A stretch of DNA of 55,000 nt from an uncultured Alphaproteobacteria bacterium (lineage in GTDB: Bacteria; Pseudomonadota; Alphaproteobacteria; HIMB59; GCA-002718135), in contig CACONS010000005.1 of the NCBI GenBank assembly GCA_902628645.1, forward strand, positions 1 to 55,000, read 5' to 3'. Positions 27,741 to 37,028 of the stretch are shown one piece after another; position 1 is the stretch's first letter, and each line of letters starts with the position of its first letter. The notes below the pieces were generated by a model, which saw nothing but the letters and a program-made list of their open reading frames with translations, searched no databases and was not told the DNA's origin. Position numbers and translations under genes: made by a program.

Positions 27741-27746
27741 TATAAT
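27741..27746 (+). promoter_or_regulatory. Possible -10 element of the first island operon
   Basis: A perfect TATAAT lies 15 bp before the start codon of the GT4 gene, in the gap after the tRNA. The best -35-like sequence (TTGAAT at 27725) is only 10 bp away, too close, so this is a -10-only candidate. If used, the transcript would have a leader of less than 10 nt. Confidence 0.3.
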
Positions 27747-27761
27747 TTATCTAAATTTACT

Positions 27762-28874
27762 ATGGAAAGTAAATTAGCATTTATTTTAACAAATTTTTCT
27801 AATAAACCAGACGGTATATCAATTTATAGTGAAAATCTTTTAAGCGAACTTTTGCTATTAAATAAATTTCAAATACATGTTTTTATAAAAAAACAAAATT
27901 TTCAATTAATAAAAAATAGACTGAGCACAATAGTTAATCTTGATAGAATTAAATTTATAAAAATAGGATTTACTTATAAAATTTATATATTTATTTTCTT
28001 AACAATTTATTTAAATTTTAAAAAATATAATTTAGTTGTTATGCCATCTTTAATACCATGTATATCAATCAAAAATAAATCTATTAGAATAATACATGAT
28101 TTTACATTTTTAAAAAAAGGTAATTCACTAAAAAATCTACAAAAATTATATAGGCATATTTTACAATATTTTTCATATTTTGATGATTATATCGGTTATA
28201 TTTCTGAGAGTACATTAAGAGATATTAATAATCTAGGTAAAAACTTTTTAAAAAAAAAAAATAAAATTTATGTACCTCCAGGTCTTCCTTTTACATTAAA
28301 AATAAATGATTTAAAATTTAAAAAAATTAATAATAATCAAATTAGATTTTTATTTATTGGCAGTCTTAATTATCATAAGGGGCTAGATAGAGTAATAAAT
28401 TTCATAAATTATTTTAATAATAATTATAATAAGAAAAAGATTTATTTATACTTAGCTGGTAAAGAAAAAGATGAAACAAAAAAAATTCTAAAACGTCTTA
28501 AAATAAATGATAATATATCAACAAAATTTTTTAATTATGTACCAGACAATTTGCTTATAGAATTGTATAAAAAATCGGATTTTTTACTATATTTTTCTAG
28601 AAATGAAGGATTTGGTATCCCAATCTTGGAAGCTATAAATTTTAGTTGTATACCAGTTCTTAGCAAAATAAGTTCTTCAATTGAACTAATAAAAAATAAT
28701 AATTATCCATTATTTTTAAATAAAAATAATTATGAATCACTTTCAAAAGAATTGGTTAAAATTGTTGATGAAATCAAAAATAAAAATAAAATTCAAGAAA
28801 CATTAAATATAATTCATAAAAGAAACTATGAAAATTTTAAATATAGTGCTCTAAAAATAAATGAAATTTTTTAA
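27762..28874 (+). CDS. Glycosyltransferase family 4 (GT-B)
   Basis: A 370-residue retaining glycosyltransferase expected at the cytoplasmic membrane surface. The C-terminal donor-binding half is clear: IRFLFIGSLNYHKGLDRVI, the YVPDNLLIELYKKSDFLLYF helix and the GT4 signature NEGFGIPILEAI with SSSIELI after it. The N-terminal acceptor half is divergent (INFSNKPDGISIYSENL type). Composition is very rich in Lys, Asn and Ile. It is the first gene of the island and overlaps the next, polymerase-like gene by 14 bp. Donor and acceptor unknown. Confidence 0.82.
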   Translation: MESKLAFILTNFSNKPDGISIYSENLLSELLLLNKFQIHVFIKKQNFQLIKNRLSTIVNLDRIKFIKIGFTYKIYIFIFLTIYLNFKKYNLVVMPSLIPCISIKNKSIRIIHDFTFLKKGNSLKNLQKLYRHILQYFSYFDDYIGYISESTLRDINNLGKNFLKKKNKIYVPPGLPFTLKINDLKFKKINNNQIRFLFIGSLNYHKGLDRVINFINYFNNNYNKKKIYLYLAGKEKDETKKILKRLKINDNISTKFFNYVPDNLLIELYKKSDFLLYFSRNEGFGIPILEAINFSCIPVLSKISSSIELIKNNNYPLFLNKNNYESLSKELVKIVDEIKNKNKIQETLNIIHKRNYENFKYSALKINEIF

Positions 28875-30063
28875 CTACAATTTTTTTAATAAAGAAATAT
28901 TTAACTTATTATATGCTGCTTTTTTTTTATTAACCTTTTTCACTGACTTTAGATTTTATGGCCCTATTGGTATATCCGAAATTTTATTTATTGTGATATC
29001 TATTTCTTCAATAATTGTAATATTTAATAATAATTTTAATATCTATATCAATAAAAATCTAATGGATGTCGTTTTATTACTAATTCTTACATTTATTTTA
29101 ATTTTTATTTCAACATTTATAAGTCAATTAAATACCAATATTAAGCATTACAATTTATTACATAATCTTGCTGCCTTTTTTTATCTAAATTTAATTTTTT
29201 TATCGATTATTATTTTGCAGCCTAGTATTGAAAAAATAATATTCTTTTTCTTTATTGGTTCTTCATTTATTCTTTCTTTTTTTCTAGTCGCTTCTTTTTT
29301 TTCAGAAAAACTAATTAATATAAATTTATATTATTCTAATACAGATTTACTATCATTATTTACCAAAAATCATCATCAATTAAGTTTCTTCACCGTGCTA
29401 TTACTTGTTTTGTCTTTCTATTATTATAATATTTATAAAAAGCTATTATTTATAATAATAGGAATTCTTTGTGCATATACATTATATTCATCTCAAAGTT
29501 TAGGAAACCTTGCAACTTTATTTTTAAGTATTTTTATTACTTTGTTAATCTATTTATATCCTCCTAAATTTTATCAATTTATTAATAAAAAGCTAATTTT
29601 TATAATTTTTTTATTTCCTATTATTATTTTGATTATATTATCGAATTCAATAAATTTTAATTACTTATTCTTTCAATATTTTTATGAGCCAGTTAATGTA
29701 AATTTAAGATTACAATTTGTAAAAAATTTCATTGAGCATTTAAATATTATTTCTTTTTTTATTGGAAGTGGTGCTGGATCATTCGTTTATGCTGAAATTA
29801 CTTCGCCAACTTCTATTAGAGAAATCCATAATTCTTTTTTAGATTTATTTTTATATTCTGGTATTCTCCCTTTCTTGTTAATAATATTTTTATTTATCAA
29901 ATCACTAGCTATTACAGTAAAATATAAGCTATTTTTTTTAACAATATTGGTTATTTTTATTTTCTTTTATTCATTTACTCATAATACTATAAGGTACCCA
30001 TTTTTTTGGTTAATCTTTATTTTTATATCTACTTTAAATTATACAAAAAAATATGAAAATTAA
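28861..30063 (+). CDS. O-antigen polymerase/ligase-like membrane protein (Wzy/WaaL)
   Basis: A 400-residue polytopic inner-membrane protein with roughly 10-12 hydrophobic segments. The Wzy_C/O-antigen ligase signature is visible around residues 300-330: GSGAGSFVYAE, then REIHNSFLDLFLYSGILPF, with the conserved HN just before a hydrophobic helix. Proteins of this family either polymerise lipid-linked repeat units (Wzy) or transfer the glycan to lipid A core (WaaL); sequence alone does not separate them. A Wzz-like gene immediately downstream (11-bp overlap) favours polymerase. Confidence 0.75.
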   Translation: MKFFNYNFFNKEIFNLLYAAFFLLTFFTDFRFYGPIGISEILFIVISISSIIVIFNNNFNIYINKNLMDVVLLLILTFILIFISTFISQLNTNIKHYNLLHNLAAFFYLNLIFLSIIILQPSIEKIIFFFFIGSSFILSFFLVASFFSEKLININLYYSNTDLLSLFTKNHHQLSFFTVLLLVLSFYYYNIYKKLLFIIIGILCAYTLYSSQSLGNLATLFLSIFITLLIYLYPPKFYQFINKKLIFIIFLFPIIILIILSNSINFNYLFFQYFYEPVNVNLRLQFVKNFIEHLNIISFFIGSGAGSFVYAEITSPTSIREIHNSFLDLFLYSGILPFLLIIFLFIKSLAITVKYKLFFLTILVIFIFFYSFTHNTIRYPFFWLIFIFISTLNYTKKYEN

Positions 30064-30901
30064 TTTTATTGAAATCATTAAAAATAATTATATTTTTTTA
30101 TTATTATTTAATATTTCTTTTATTTTATTGATACTTATTTTTTTTAATAATATTCATTCAGGTTATAAATTTAATATAAATGTTAAATCATACTTTATAG
30201 ACAAAATAGCTGATAATTTTGATATCGAATTAAAACACTATGTTAAAAGATATAATAGTTTTCACGCCGTTGCTCATAGCTTAATTTTAAATAATATTTA
30301 TAATAAAGATGTTTACATAAATATAGAGCGAAAATCTTCGCATGAAGTAAATATAAATTTTTTTACATATAATGATGAAATCAATGAGAAAAAAATATTA
30401 GATATTTTTAATCAAATATATGAGGAAAGTATTACTAAATTAAATAAAAATTATATAGAAGTATTAAACGCTCACAATAAAGATATCATAATTAATTTAA
30501 ATAAACTAAAAAACATATTTGATACTTATCCTGAAATAGATGTTGATCAAATTTTTAAAGAATTTGATAATTATATTACTGGTGATAGAAAATTAGAAAA
30601 TAAAGTACCTAAAATTAAATATTTTTCTAAAACTTTTATTGAAAATAATAAAATAGAAGAATTTTACATATTTTTGAAAGAATTTAATAATTTAATTTTA
30701 TTAGAGGATTTAAAAAATTATTTAAAACATAGTTCTCAAAATTCAGTATATGATTATAAAATAAGTATTATTACTAAAAATAACATTTACTTTAAAAAAT
30801 TTGAGTACCTTTATATTATTTTTAGTGCTTTTATTTCTTTTATCACATCTATTTTGTTTATAATTTTTAAAAAAAATATTAATTTTAAAATTAATAAGTA
30901 A
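30053..30901 (+). CDS. Wzz-like chain-length determinant protein
   Basis: A 282-residue protein with the polysaccharide co-polymerase layout: one N-terminal TM segment (~14-32), a long periplasmic part rich in charged helices (~33-245) and a second TM segment near the C terminus (~251-271), followed by a short basic tail. Sequence similarity to known Wzz is too low to see beyond layout; the usual Pro/Gly-rich motif near the second TM segment is not recognisable. Position directly after the polymerase-like gene supports the call. Alternative: an unrelated two-TM coiled-coil protein. Confidence 0.5.
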   Translation: MKINFIEIIKNNYIFLLLFNISFILLILIFFNNIHSGYKFNINVKSYFIDKIADNFDIELKHYVKRYNSFHAVAHSLILNNIYNKDVYINIERKSSHEVNINFFTYNDEINEKKILDIFNQIYEESITKLNKNYIEVLNAHNKDIIINLNKLKNIFDTYPEIDVDQIFKEFDNYITGDRKLENKVPKIKYFSKTFIENNKIEEFYIFLKEFNNLILLEDLKNYLKHSSQNSVYDYKISIITKNNIYFKKFEYLYIIFSAFISFITSILFIIFKKNINFKINK

Positions 30902-30908
30902 TATTTAT

Positions 30909-31586
30909 ATGTCCAACTTTTCTATAAAAAACTATATTTTCATTCTTAAGAATTGTATACGAGGCAGTTCTTTGTTGAGGATATTACAAAATATAGATAT
31001 TAAAAAAAATGTTTTCATTTCTGGTAATTGTTTGGATTTAGGTTCCAAAAATTCTAAACCAAGCTATCATAAATTTCTTAATATTTCAGAAGATACTAAA
31101 ATTACTTATACCGATTTATATTCTAATGAAGATGGTATTTTGAGCTTTGATTTTAATAAACGTTTTCCTATCAATGATAATGAATATGATAATATTCTTA
31201 TATTTAATGTATTAGAGCATGTTTATAATACTCCTAATATTTTAAGTGAATCTTTTAGGGTATTGAATAAAAATGGAAAATTGTATGGAGCAGTTCCTTT
31301 TTTATATAAATATCATGAGGATCCTGATGATTATTGGAGGTTCTCTCACACCCTTTTATTCAAATTATTAAAAAATCAAGGTTTTAAAAAAATTAAAATT
31401 ATTAAACAAGGTAATAGCAATATCATGGTTTTAGCACATAATTTTTCATATATTTTAAGATTTAAGATTTTAATAGCTATTACATGGTCATTTTGTTTTC
31501 TATTTGATTATATATTAAAAAATTTATTGAGACGTAAAAATGATCATAATAATTATTTAGGTTTATATTTTGAGGCGAAAAAATAA
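30909..31586 (+). CDS. Class I SAM-dependent methyltransferase (type 11)
   Basis: A 225-residue protein with a Rossmann-type SAM-binding fold. Motif I is degenerate: CLDLGSKNSKPS (usual DxGxGxG). The acidic residue after strand 2 is in YTDLYS, and the post-I/IV segment is YDNILIFNVLEHVYNTPNILSESFRVLNKNGKLY, the pattern of Methyltransf_11 proteins. The block HEDPDDYWRFSHTLL is common to glycan-cluster members. A hydrophobic stretch (~195-212) near the C terminus could attach it to the membrane. It overlaps the next gene by 1 bp. Substrate unknown; sugar or glycolipid by context. Confidence 0.78.
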   Translation: MSNFSIKNYIFILKNCIRGSSLLRILQNIDIKKNVFISGNCLDLGSKNSKPSYHKFLNISEDTKITYTDLYSNEDGILSFDFNKRFPINDNEYDNILIFNVLEHVYNTPNILSESFRVLNKNGKLYGAVPFLYKYHEDPDDYWRFSHTLLFKLLKNQGFKKIKIIKQGNSNIMVLAHNFSYILRFKILIAITWSFCFLFDYILKNLLRRKNDHNNYLGLYFEAKK

Positions 31587-32392
31587 TGTTTAATTTAATT
31601 AGATATTTATTTGATCAATTAGTCTTTCAATCTCCAAATTCAATATCATTATTTCTTATAAACTTAAGATCTATTTTTCATAATAAAAAAAAAATATTTT
31701 TTTTTGATAAAAAATTTAATAAATTTTATTTATTAATAAATTCAAATCAAAAATTTTATATTCTTGAAAAAAAAAGACTGAACTTTTATGTTAAGGGTTT
31801 TGATGAAAGAATAAAGATATTAAATAATGATTATCTTCTTAATGAAATTAATTTTGAGATTGCAGATAATATAATTGATTGTGGGGCTAATATTGGTGAA
31901 TTTAGATATTGTTTTGATAATAATGTTAACTACTTTGCTTTTGAACCAAGTATTAATGAATTTAAAATATTAGAATTAAATTTAAAGAAGGAAAAAAAAT
32001 TAAATAATTTTGGATTATGGTCAAAATCAGATAAACTCAATCTATATATAAAATCTGAAACTGCAGATTCTTCATTTGAATTAATAAATAATTATCAATC
32101 AATTCAAGAAGTTAAAGTTAAAAGACTAGATGAAGTAATCTCAAATCATATTAAAATAAAATTACTTAAACTTGAAGCAGAAGGGAGTGAGTATGAAGTT
32201 ATTAAAGGTGCAGAAAAAATTTTGAAAAATATTAAATATATTTCAGCTGATCTTGGATATGAAAAAGGATTACAAGAAGAAAGTTCATTTAATGAAGTTT
32301 CTGAATATCTAGAGAATAAAGGTTTTAAAATAATTAAATCAAATTATAAAAGGATGGTTTTTCTTTTTTTAAATACAAAAAAAAATTGGTAA
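31586..32392 (+). CDS. FkbM family methyltransferase
   Basis: A 268-residue SAM-dependent methyltransferase of the FkbM type, which O-methylate sugars or polyketides. The motifs are IIDCGANIGEFRY (motif I), FAFEPSINEFKILELNL, and the family block KLLKLEAEGSEYEVIKGAEKIL, where the usual form is K-x-D-xEG-x-E; here Glu replaces the first Asp (LEAEG). The N-terminal ~85 residues are a poorly conserved extension. It lies 1 bp overlapping the preceding methyltransferase and 3 bp before a GT2 gene. Probably caps or decorates the glycan. Confidence 0.83.
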   Translation: MFNLIRYLFDQLVFQSPNSISLFLINLRSIFHNKKKIFFFDKKFNKFYLLINSNQKFYILEKKRLNFYVKGFDERIKILNNDYLLNEINFEIADNIIDCGANIGEFRYCFDNNVNYFAFEPSINEFKILELNLKKEKKLNNFGLWSKSDKLNLYIKSETADSSFELINNYQSIQEVKVKRLDEVISNHIKIKLLKLEAEGSEYEVIKGAEKILKNIKYISADLGYEKGLQEESSFNEVSEYLENKGFKIIKSNYKRMVFLFLNTKKNW

Positions 32393-32395
32393 AAA

Positions 32396-33265
32396 ATGGT
32401 TAAGTATTCAATTTGTATGTGTAATTATAATATGGATAATACACTATATAAATCTGTTACAAGCATTGGGGAACAACTTAATGATAAATTTGAGATTATA
32501 ATAGTTGATGATGGTTCGACAGATAATAGTTTAAATATTTTAAAGCAATTAAAAGAAAAATATAGTTTCTTAAAAATTATAAAATTAAAAAGATCTAGAA
32601 ATAGAAGACTTGGTTTTACTAGAAATATTAGTATATCACATGCAGAAGGGGAATATGTATTACTTCATATAGATTGTGATGACGTATATGAGAATCATAT
32701 TTTAGATTTTATTAAAGCATTTCATCTAATTGAAAATTGGGAACAAAAAGATTTTTTACTAAAAGGAATGCAGATTAATATGGCTAAAAAATCATTTCTA
32801 TTAAAACATGGGCCATATAGAAATATATTTTATGTCGAAGATAGAGATTTATGGATAAGGATGGCATCTTTAAATAATTTAATAATATTAAAACACAAAA
32901 TATTTAGAAGAAGAATGACAAATACACTAAAAAATAAAATTATAAAAAATATCAAATATACCTTCAAGATAACAAAACAAAATATGGAACTGGGTGGAAT
33001 AAGTACTACATTTATTGATACTTTAAAATCAAAAGGAAGTATAAATATAAAAATTTTTAAAATCCTTACAATCATTATAATGCTACCCTTCGTGAAATTA
33101 TATAAATTTGAAATTGAGACTTTAAATTATAAAATTATTAGCAATTTAGAATGGGCAAAATTTAAAGAAACAAATACATTAGACTTATCGAAACTTGCAA
33201 AAACCAAAAATAAAGATATTAAATTAGAATCATTTAATGAAAGTTTTAAAAAAATATTTCTTTAA
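32396..33265 (+). CDS. Glycosyltransferase family 2 (GT-A)
   Basis: A 289-residue inverting-type glycosyltransferase. The GT2 opening YSICMCNYNMDNTLYKSV is followed by IIIVDDGSTDNSL (nucleotide-binding DDGS) and the metal-binding DxD-like HIDCDDVYENH at ~residue 96. The acceptor side contains the ED-type segment VEDRDLWIRM. The C-terminal ~90 residues contain a hydrophobic segment (~218-235) that may be a membrane anchor. Gap of 3 bp after the FkbM gene and 9 bp before the UXS gene. Substrates unknown. Confidence 0.83.
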   Translation: MVKYSICMCNYNMDNTLYKSVTSIGEQLNDKFEIIIVDDGSTDNSLNILKQLKEKYSFLKIIKLKRSRNRRLGFTRNISISHAEGEYVLLHIDCDDVYENHILDFIKAFHLIENWEQKDFLLKGMQINMAKKSFLLKHGPYRNIFYVEDRDLWIRMASLNNLIILKHKIFRRRMTNTLKNKIIKNIKYTFKITKQNMELGGISTTFIDTLKSKGSINIKIFKILTIIIMLPFVKLYKFEIETLNYKIISNLEWAKFKETNTLDLSKLAKTKNKDIKLESFNESFKKIFL

Positions 33266-33274
33266 AATTAAAAT

Positions 33275-34207
33275 ATGAAAAAAAAAATATTAATCACCGG
33301 TGGAGCGGGTTTTATAGGCAAACATATTTGCGAAAGATTATTAAATGGTAAAAACTATGTTTATTGTTTGGATAATTTATATTCTTCCTCACTTACAAAT
33401 ATAAGTCCCTTATTTTCAAAAAAAAATTTTGAATTTTTAAATCATGATATTGAAAAAAAAATTGATATTAATATTGATGAAATTTATCATTTTGCCTGTC
33501 CAGCTTCTCCTGTTAATTATAAACTTGATCCAATTAAAACCATTAAAACAAATGTTATAGGCTCACTTAATATCTTAGAACTTGCATATAAATATAATGC
33601 TAAAGTTTTTCATTCCTCTACTAGTGAAGTATATGGTGATCCTGCAATCAGCCCACAATCTGAAAAATATTTTGGCAATGTAAATATTATAGGCCCAAGA
33701 TCATGTTATGACGAAGGAAAAAGGTGTGCTGAAACACTATTTTTTGATTTTCACAGATCTAAAAAAATACAAATTAAAGTAGCTAGAATTTTCAATACTT
33801 ATGGACCTTTTATGCAAAAAAATGATGGCAGAGTAATTTCCAATTTTGTTGTTCAAGCATTAAATAATAAAAATATAACAGTTTATGGTAATGGTAAACA
33901 AACTAGGTCATTTTGTTACATAGATGATTTAATTGATGGAATTTTAAAATTCATGAATACATCAAAGAAAATTACTGGCCCAATAAATCTTGGTAATCCT
34001 CATGAGATAAAAATAATTGATGTTGCAAAAAAAATTATTAAATTAACTAATTCTAAATCCAAAATTAAATATCTTCCTTTAACTAAAGATGATCCTTTAC
34101 AAAGAAAACCAGACATTGCTAAGGCGAAAAAAATTTTGAAGTTTAAGCCTAATATTAATATTAATGATGGCTTAATAAAAACAATAAACTACTTTAAAAA
34201 TGAGTAA
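33275..34207 (+). CDS. UDP-glucuronate decarboxylase (UDP-xylose synthase-like SDR)
   Basis: Extended SDR expected to convert UDP-glucuronate to UDP-xylose (or a 4-keto-pentose intermediate) with NAD. The 310-residue protein has the Rossmann GGAGFIGKHI, and the blocks shared by UXS enzymes: FACPASPVNYKLDPIKTIKTN (given as FACPASPVNY and PIKTIKTN), STSEVYGDP, and GPRSCYDEGKR, where Tyr and Lys are the catalytic YxxxK. The downstream RIFNTYGP and RSFCYIDDLI are also typical. No UDP-glucose dehydrogenase gene is in the window, so UDP-glucuronate must come from elsewhere. Last gene of the first rightward block; convergent with the ABC transporter (6-bp gap). Confidence 0.85.
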   Translation: MKKKILITGGAGFIGKHICERLLNGKNYVYCLDNLYSSSLTNISPLFSKKNFEFLNHDIEKKIDINIDEIYHFACPASPVNYKLDPIKTIKTNVIGSLNILELAYKYNAKVFHSSTSEVYGDPAISPQSEKYFGNVNIIGPRSCYDEGKRCAETLFFDFHRSKKIQIKVARIFNTYGPFMQKNDGRVISNFVVQALNNKNITVYGNGKQTRSFCYIDDLIDGILKFMNTSKKITGPINLGNPHEIKIIDVAKKIIKLTNSKSKIKYLPLTKDDPLQRKPDIAKAKKILKFKPNININDGLIKTINYFKNE

Positions 34208-34213
34208 ATTTTT

Positions 34214-35917
34214 TTACCCAATCTTTTTAAGAATTCCGTCATTTATTTCATAAACTTTGTTGCAATATTTCTTTAAATTTAGAGAGTGGTTCACTAATAT
34301 TAATATTGGCCGGTCTTGAAGTTCTATCAATTCTGTTATTATTTTATGTTCGGTTATTTTATCTAATGCATTAGTGGATTCATCAAATATTAAAATTTGA
34401 TTTTTTTTGTAAAAATGTCTAGCAATTATTAATCTCTGTTTTTGCCCACCTGATAATAAAGATCCACGTTCACCAACTTTTTTATTAAGATTATTACTAA
34501 ATTCTTTAAGTCCTGATTTTTTTAAACTTTCTTTAATTTTATTATAATCTATTTTTTTATCATCAAATTCTACTGATACATTTGATTTTATATCACTATC
34601 AATAATGAAGCTATCTTGAGGAATATAACCAATATATTGTTTCAAATCTTGAAATGAAATTTCATCATCATTATCATTTATTGATACTTCACCTTTATGA
34701 GGTTTTATTAGTCCTGAAATTATATCTAAAAAAGTTGTTTTTCCACTACCAGATAGACCAGTGATACCAATTATGTCTTTTTTGAAAATTTCAAAATTTA
34801 TATTATTAATTAGTTTACTATTATTTTTTATATCATATGAGAAATATATGTTTCTAAATGATACTTTTTTAATAAATAATTTATCATTTTTAGTAATTTT
34901 TCTTTCTTTTTTTAAATCCTGAAGGTTATCTTTCAATATAAGAATTACATCACTGTTAAATCTATAATCACTAATAGATTTATTCAGTGTACCAATAATA
35001 GGTTTTAATCTAAAAATACCTACTGCAAAAACTCCAAGTTTAGCAATTATTAAAGAAGGTTCAGTACCACTTATAAATAAATAAAAAATTGCTATAATGA
35101 TGATTAATCCAGTTAGTATTTCTAAAACTTGTGCCTGAAGCTGTATAATTAATTGATGTTTTAATTGAAAAGAGGCATAAATTTTTGATGATTCATCAAC
35201 CTTAGCCATAAATAATTTTTTACAATTTAGAACAATAATTTCTTTAAAACCAAGAAATGACTCAGTAGCAAAATTAATAATTCTTTTAATAAAAAAATTA
35301 AATCTTTCTCCATAAATTTTCAATAGCACTCCAAAAATTTTATCATACGAAATTAGCCAAAGTAAAATCCCAACAAGGAAAAATATTATAAAGAATAATT
35401 CAAGAGTACTTAAAAATATTAAAATTGCTATTGCAAAAATTAAGTCAGAAACAGTTTTGATAAGATTCATCACTATACTTCCAAACCGTGATGATAGGTC
35501 ATTTACTGAATAAATAAAATCAGGTAGTTTTTTGGATTTATAGTCTAAATAGTTTTGATTGAAAAATGATTTTAAAATATCATTCCTTAAATTGATTACA
35601 ATTTGTTGCGCATATTTTGTTTGCAAATAATGAATATATAATACAGTAATAGATCTTAAAATCAGAATAAATGTTACTAAACATAATAAATAAATAAAAA
35701 AATTTTCTTTATTAGTTTTTATAAGTGGAAAAAATAAAAAATCTGTCTCATTTCCAAACAAAGAGCTAATTAAAGGAATGATTAATCCAAGAGATAAAAT
35801 ATCTAATGTTGTTCCTATACAAACAAGAATCAATATAAAAAACAATCTTAAATAAGTTATATTACTTATCTTAAATATATCTGAAATATATTTTTTAAAA
35901 TCATCAAATAATTTCAT
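34214..35917 (-). CDS. ABC transporter, fused permease-ATPase (PglK/MsbA-like flippase)
   Basis: A 567-residue half-transporter, acting as a homodimer in the inner membrane. Residues ~20-310 carry about six TM segments. The cytoplasmic linker ATESFLGFKEIIVLNCKK resembles the PglK lipid-linked-oligosaccharide flippase. The ATPase domain has Walker A GLSGSGKTTFLD, Q-loop YIPQDSFI, signature LLSGGQKQRLI, and Walker B LIFDESTNALD. It is the last gene of the leftward glycan operon (14-bp overlap with gmd). No Wzx-type flippase is seen in the window, so it is the likely translocator of the lipid-linked glycan. MsbA-like lipid export is the alternative. Confidence 0.82.
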   Translation of the reverse strand: MKLFDDFKKYISDIFKISNITYLRLFFILILVCIGTTLDILSLGLIIPLISSLFGNETDFLFFPLIKTNKENFFIYLLCLVTFILILRSITVLYIHYLQTKYAQQIVINLRNDILKSFFNQNYLDYKSKKLPDFIYSVNDLSSRFGSIVMNLIKTVSDLIFAIAILIFLSTLELFFIIFFLVGILLWLISYDKIFGVLLKIYGERFNFFIKRIINFATESFLGFKEIIVLNCKKLFMAKVDESSKIYASFQLKHQLIIQLQAQVLEILTGLIIIIAIFYLFISGTEPSLIIAKLGVFAVGIFRLKPIIGTLNKSISDYRFNSDVILILKDNLQDLKKERKITKNDKLFIKKVSFRNIYFSYDIKNNSKLINNINFEIFKKDIIGITGLSGSGKTTFLDIISGLIKPHKGEVSINDNDDEISFQDLKQYIGYIPQDSFIIDSDIKSNVSVEFDDKKIDYNKIKESLKKSGLKEFSNNLNKKVGERGSLLSGGQKQRLIIARHFYKKNQILIFDESTNALDKITEHKIITELIELQDRPILILVNHSLNLKKYCNKVYEINDGILKKIG

Positions 35918-37028
35918 CGTTTATTATTTCATTAGACAACATATCTTTAATCAAATCTTCAATCTTAATTTTTGGTTTCCATTTTAATTCTTTATATGCA
36001 AAGTTATTATTAGCAATTAGATTATCAGTTTCTAATGGTCTAAATAATTTTTTATCTACTTTAACTAATACGCTACCAACTTTAGGTTTTTTATATTTTT
36101 TTAAGGTATTTTTTGAAAATTTCTTATCATCAATATCAATTACTTTTCCAAATTCTTTCATTCCTTTATTATAGAATTTTATTTTTATACCAAGATATTT
36201 AAAACTCAGAATAATAAACTGTCTTATCGATATTGATTTTCCAGTTCCTATAACATAATCTTTAGGATATTTTTTTTGAAGCATTAAATACATTGCCTCT
36301 ACGTATTCTTTAGCATGCCCCCAATCTCTTTTTGCATTTAGATTTCCTAGACTAATATATTTTTGCTTTCCATTTAAAATATTTGTTATTCCTCTTGTAA
36401 TTTTTCTTGTAACAAAATTTTCTCCTCTTCTTGGACTTTCATGATTAAATAGTATCCCATTAACACAAAAAATGTTGTAAGCTTCTCTGTATTGTTTTAC
36501 TAAATAGTAAGCATAAGCTTTTGCTGCAGCATAGGGAGATCTGGGATTGATTAAAGAATTTTCATTAAGAGATTTTTTTCCTTGACCACCAAATAATTCT
36601 GATGTTGAGGCTTGATAAAATTTAATTTTAGATTTTCTTTTTTTTCTTTTAATTATTTCCAGTATTCGAAGTACTCCAAGTGCATCTGAATTAGCTGTGT
36701 ATTCGGGTTCTTCAAATGAAACAGCAACATGACTTTGAGCGGCTAAATTATATATTTCATCTGGGTCTACTAAATCAATTACTCTGTTTAATGAGGATGA
36801 GTCTGTTAAGTCGGCATGGTAAATTGAAATTTTACCTTTTTGTTCAACACCATATGAATAATCGATCAGATGTTTAATTTTTTGTGTTGTAATTGTGCTA
36901 GATCTTCTTTTAGTTCCGTGTACTTCATAACCTTTTTTTAATAAAAATTCAGCAAGATATGATCCATCTTGACCATTTATCCCAGTTATTAATGCAGTTT
37001 TTTTTTTCATTATTTGTTTATAGTCCAA
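35904..37028 (-). CDS. gmd: GDP-mannose 4,6-dehydratase
   Basis: Converts GDP-mannose to GDP-4-keto-6-deoxymannose, the precursor of GDP-fucose, GDP-rhamnose and GDP-perosamine. The 374-residue extended SDR has the Gmd opening ALITGINGQDGSYLAEFLL, the KRRSS loop that binds the cofactor, DLTDSSSL, EIYNLAAQSHV, STSELFGG and catalytic SPYAAAKAYAY (YxxxK), then FNHESPRRGENFVTRKI and the RDWGHAKEYV block. No GDP-fucose synthase is adjacent; an SDR two genes upstream or a DegT enzyme could use its product. It overlaps the RmlC-like gene by 19 bp. Confidence 0.93.
   Translation of the reverse strand: MDYKQIMKKKTALITGINGQDGSYLAEFLLKKGYEVHGTKRRSSTITTQKIKHLIDYSYGVEQKGKISIYHADLTDSSSLNRVIDLVDPDEIYNLAAQSHVAVSFEEPEYTANSDALGVLRILEIIKRKKRKSKIKFYQASTSELFGGQGKKSLNENSLINPRSPYAAAKAYAYYLVKQYREAYNIFCVNGILFNHESPRRGENFVTRKITRGITNILNGKQKYISLGNLNAKRDWGHAKEYVEAMYLMLQKKYPKDYVIGTGKSISIRQFIILSFKYLGIKIKFYNKGMKEFGKVIDIDDKKFSKNTLKKYKKPKVGSVLVKVDKKLFRPLETDNLIANNNFAYKELKWKPKIKIEDLIKDMLSNEIINDEII

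Noticed and set aside
27725-27746. Full sigma-70 promoter TTGAAT/TATAAT before the island
   Set aside because: Spacing is only 10 bp; kept only as a -10 candidate.
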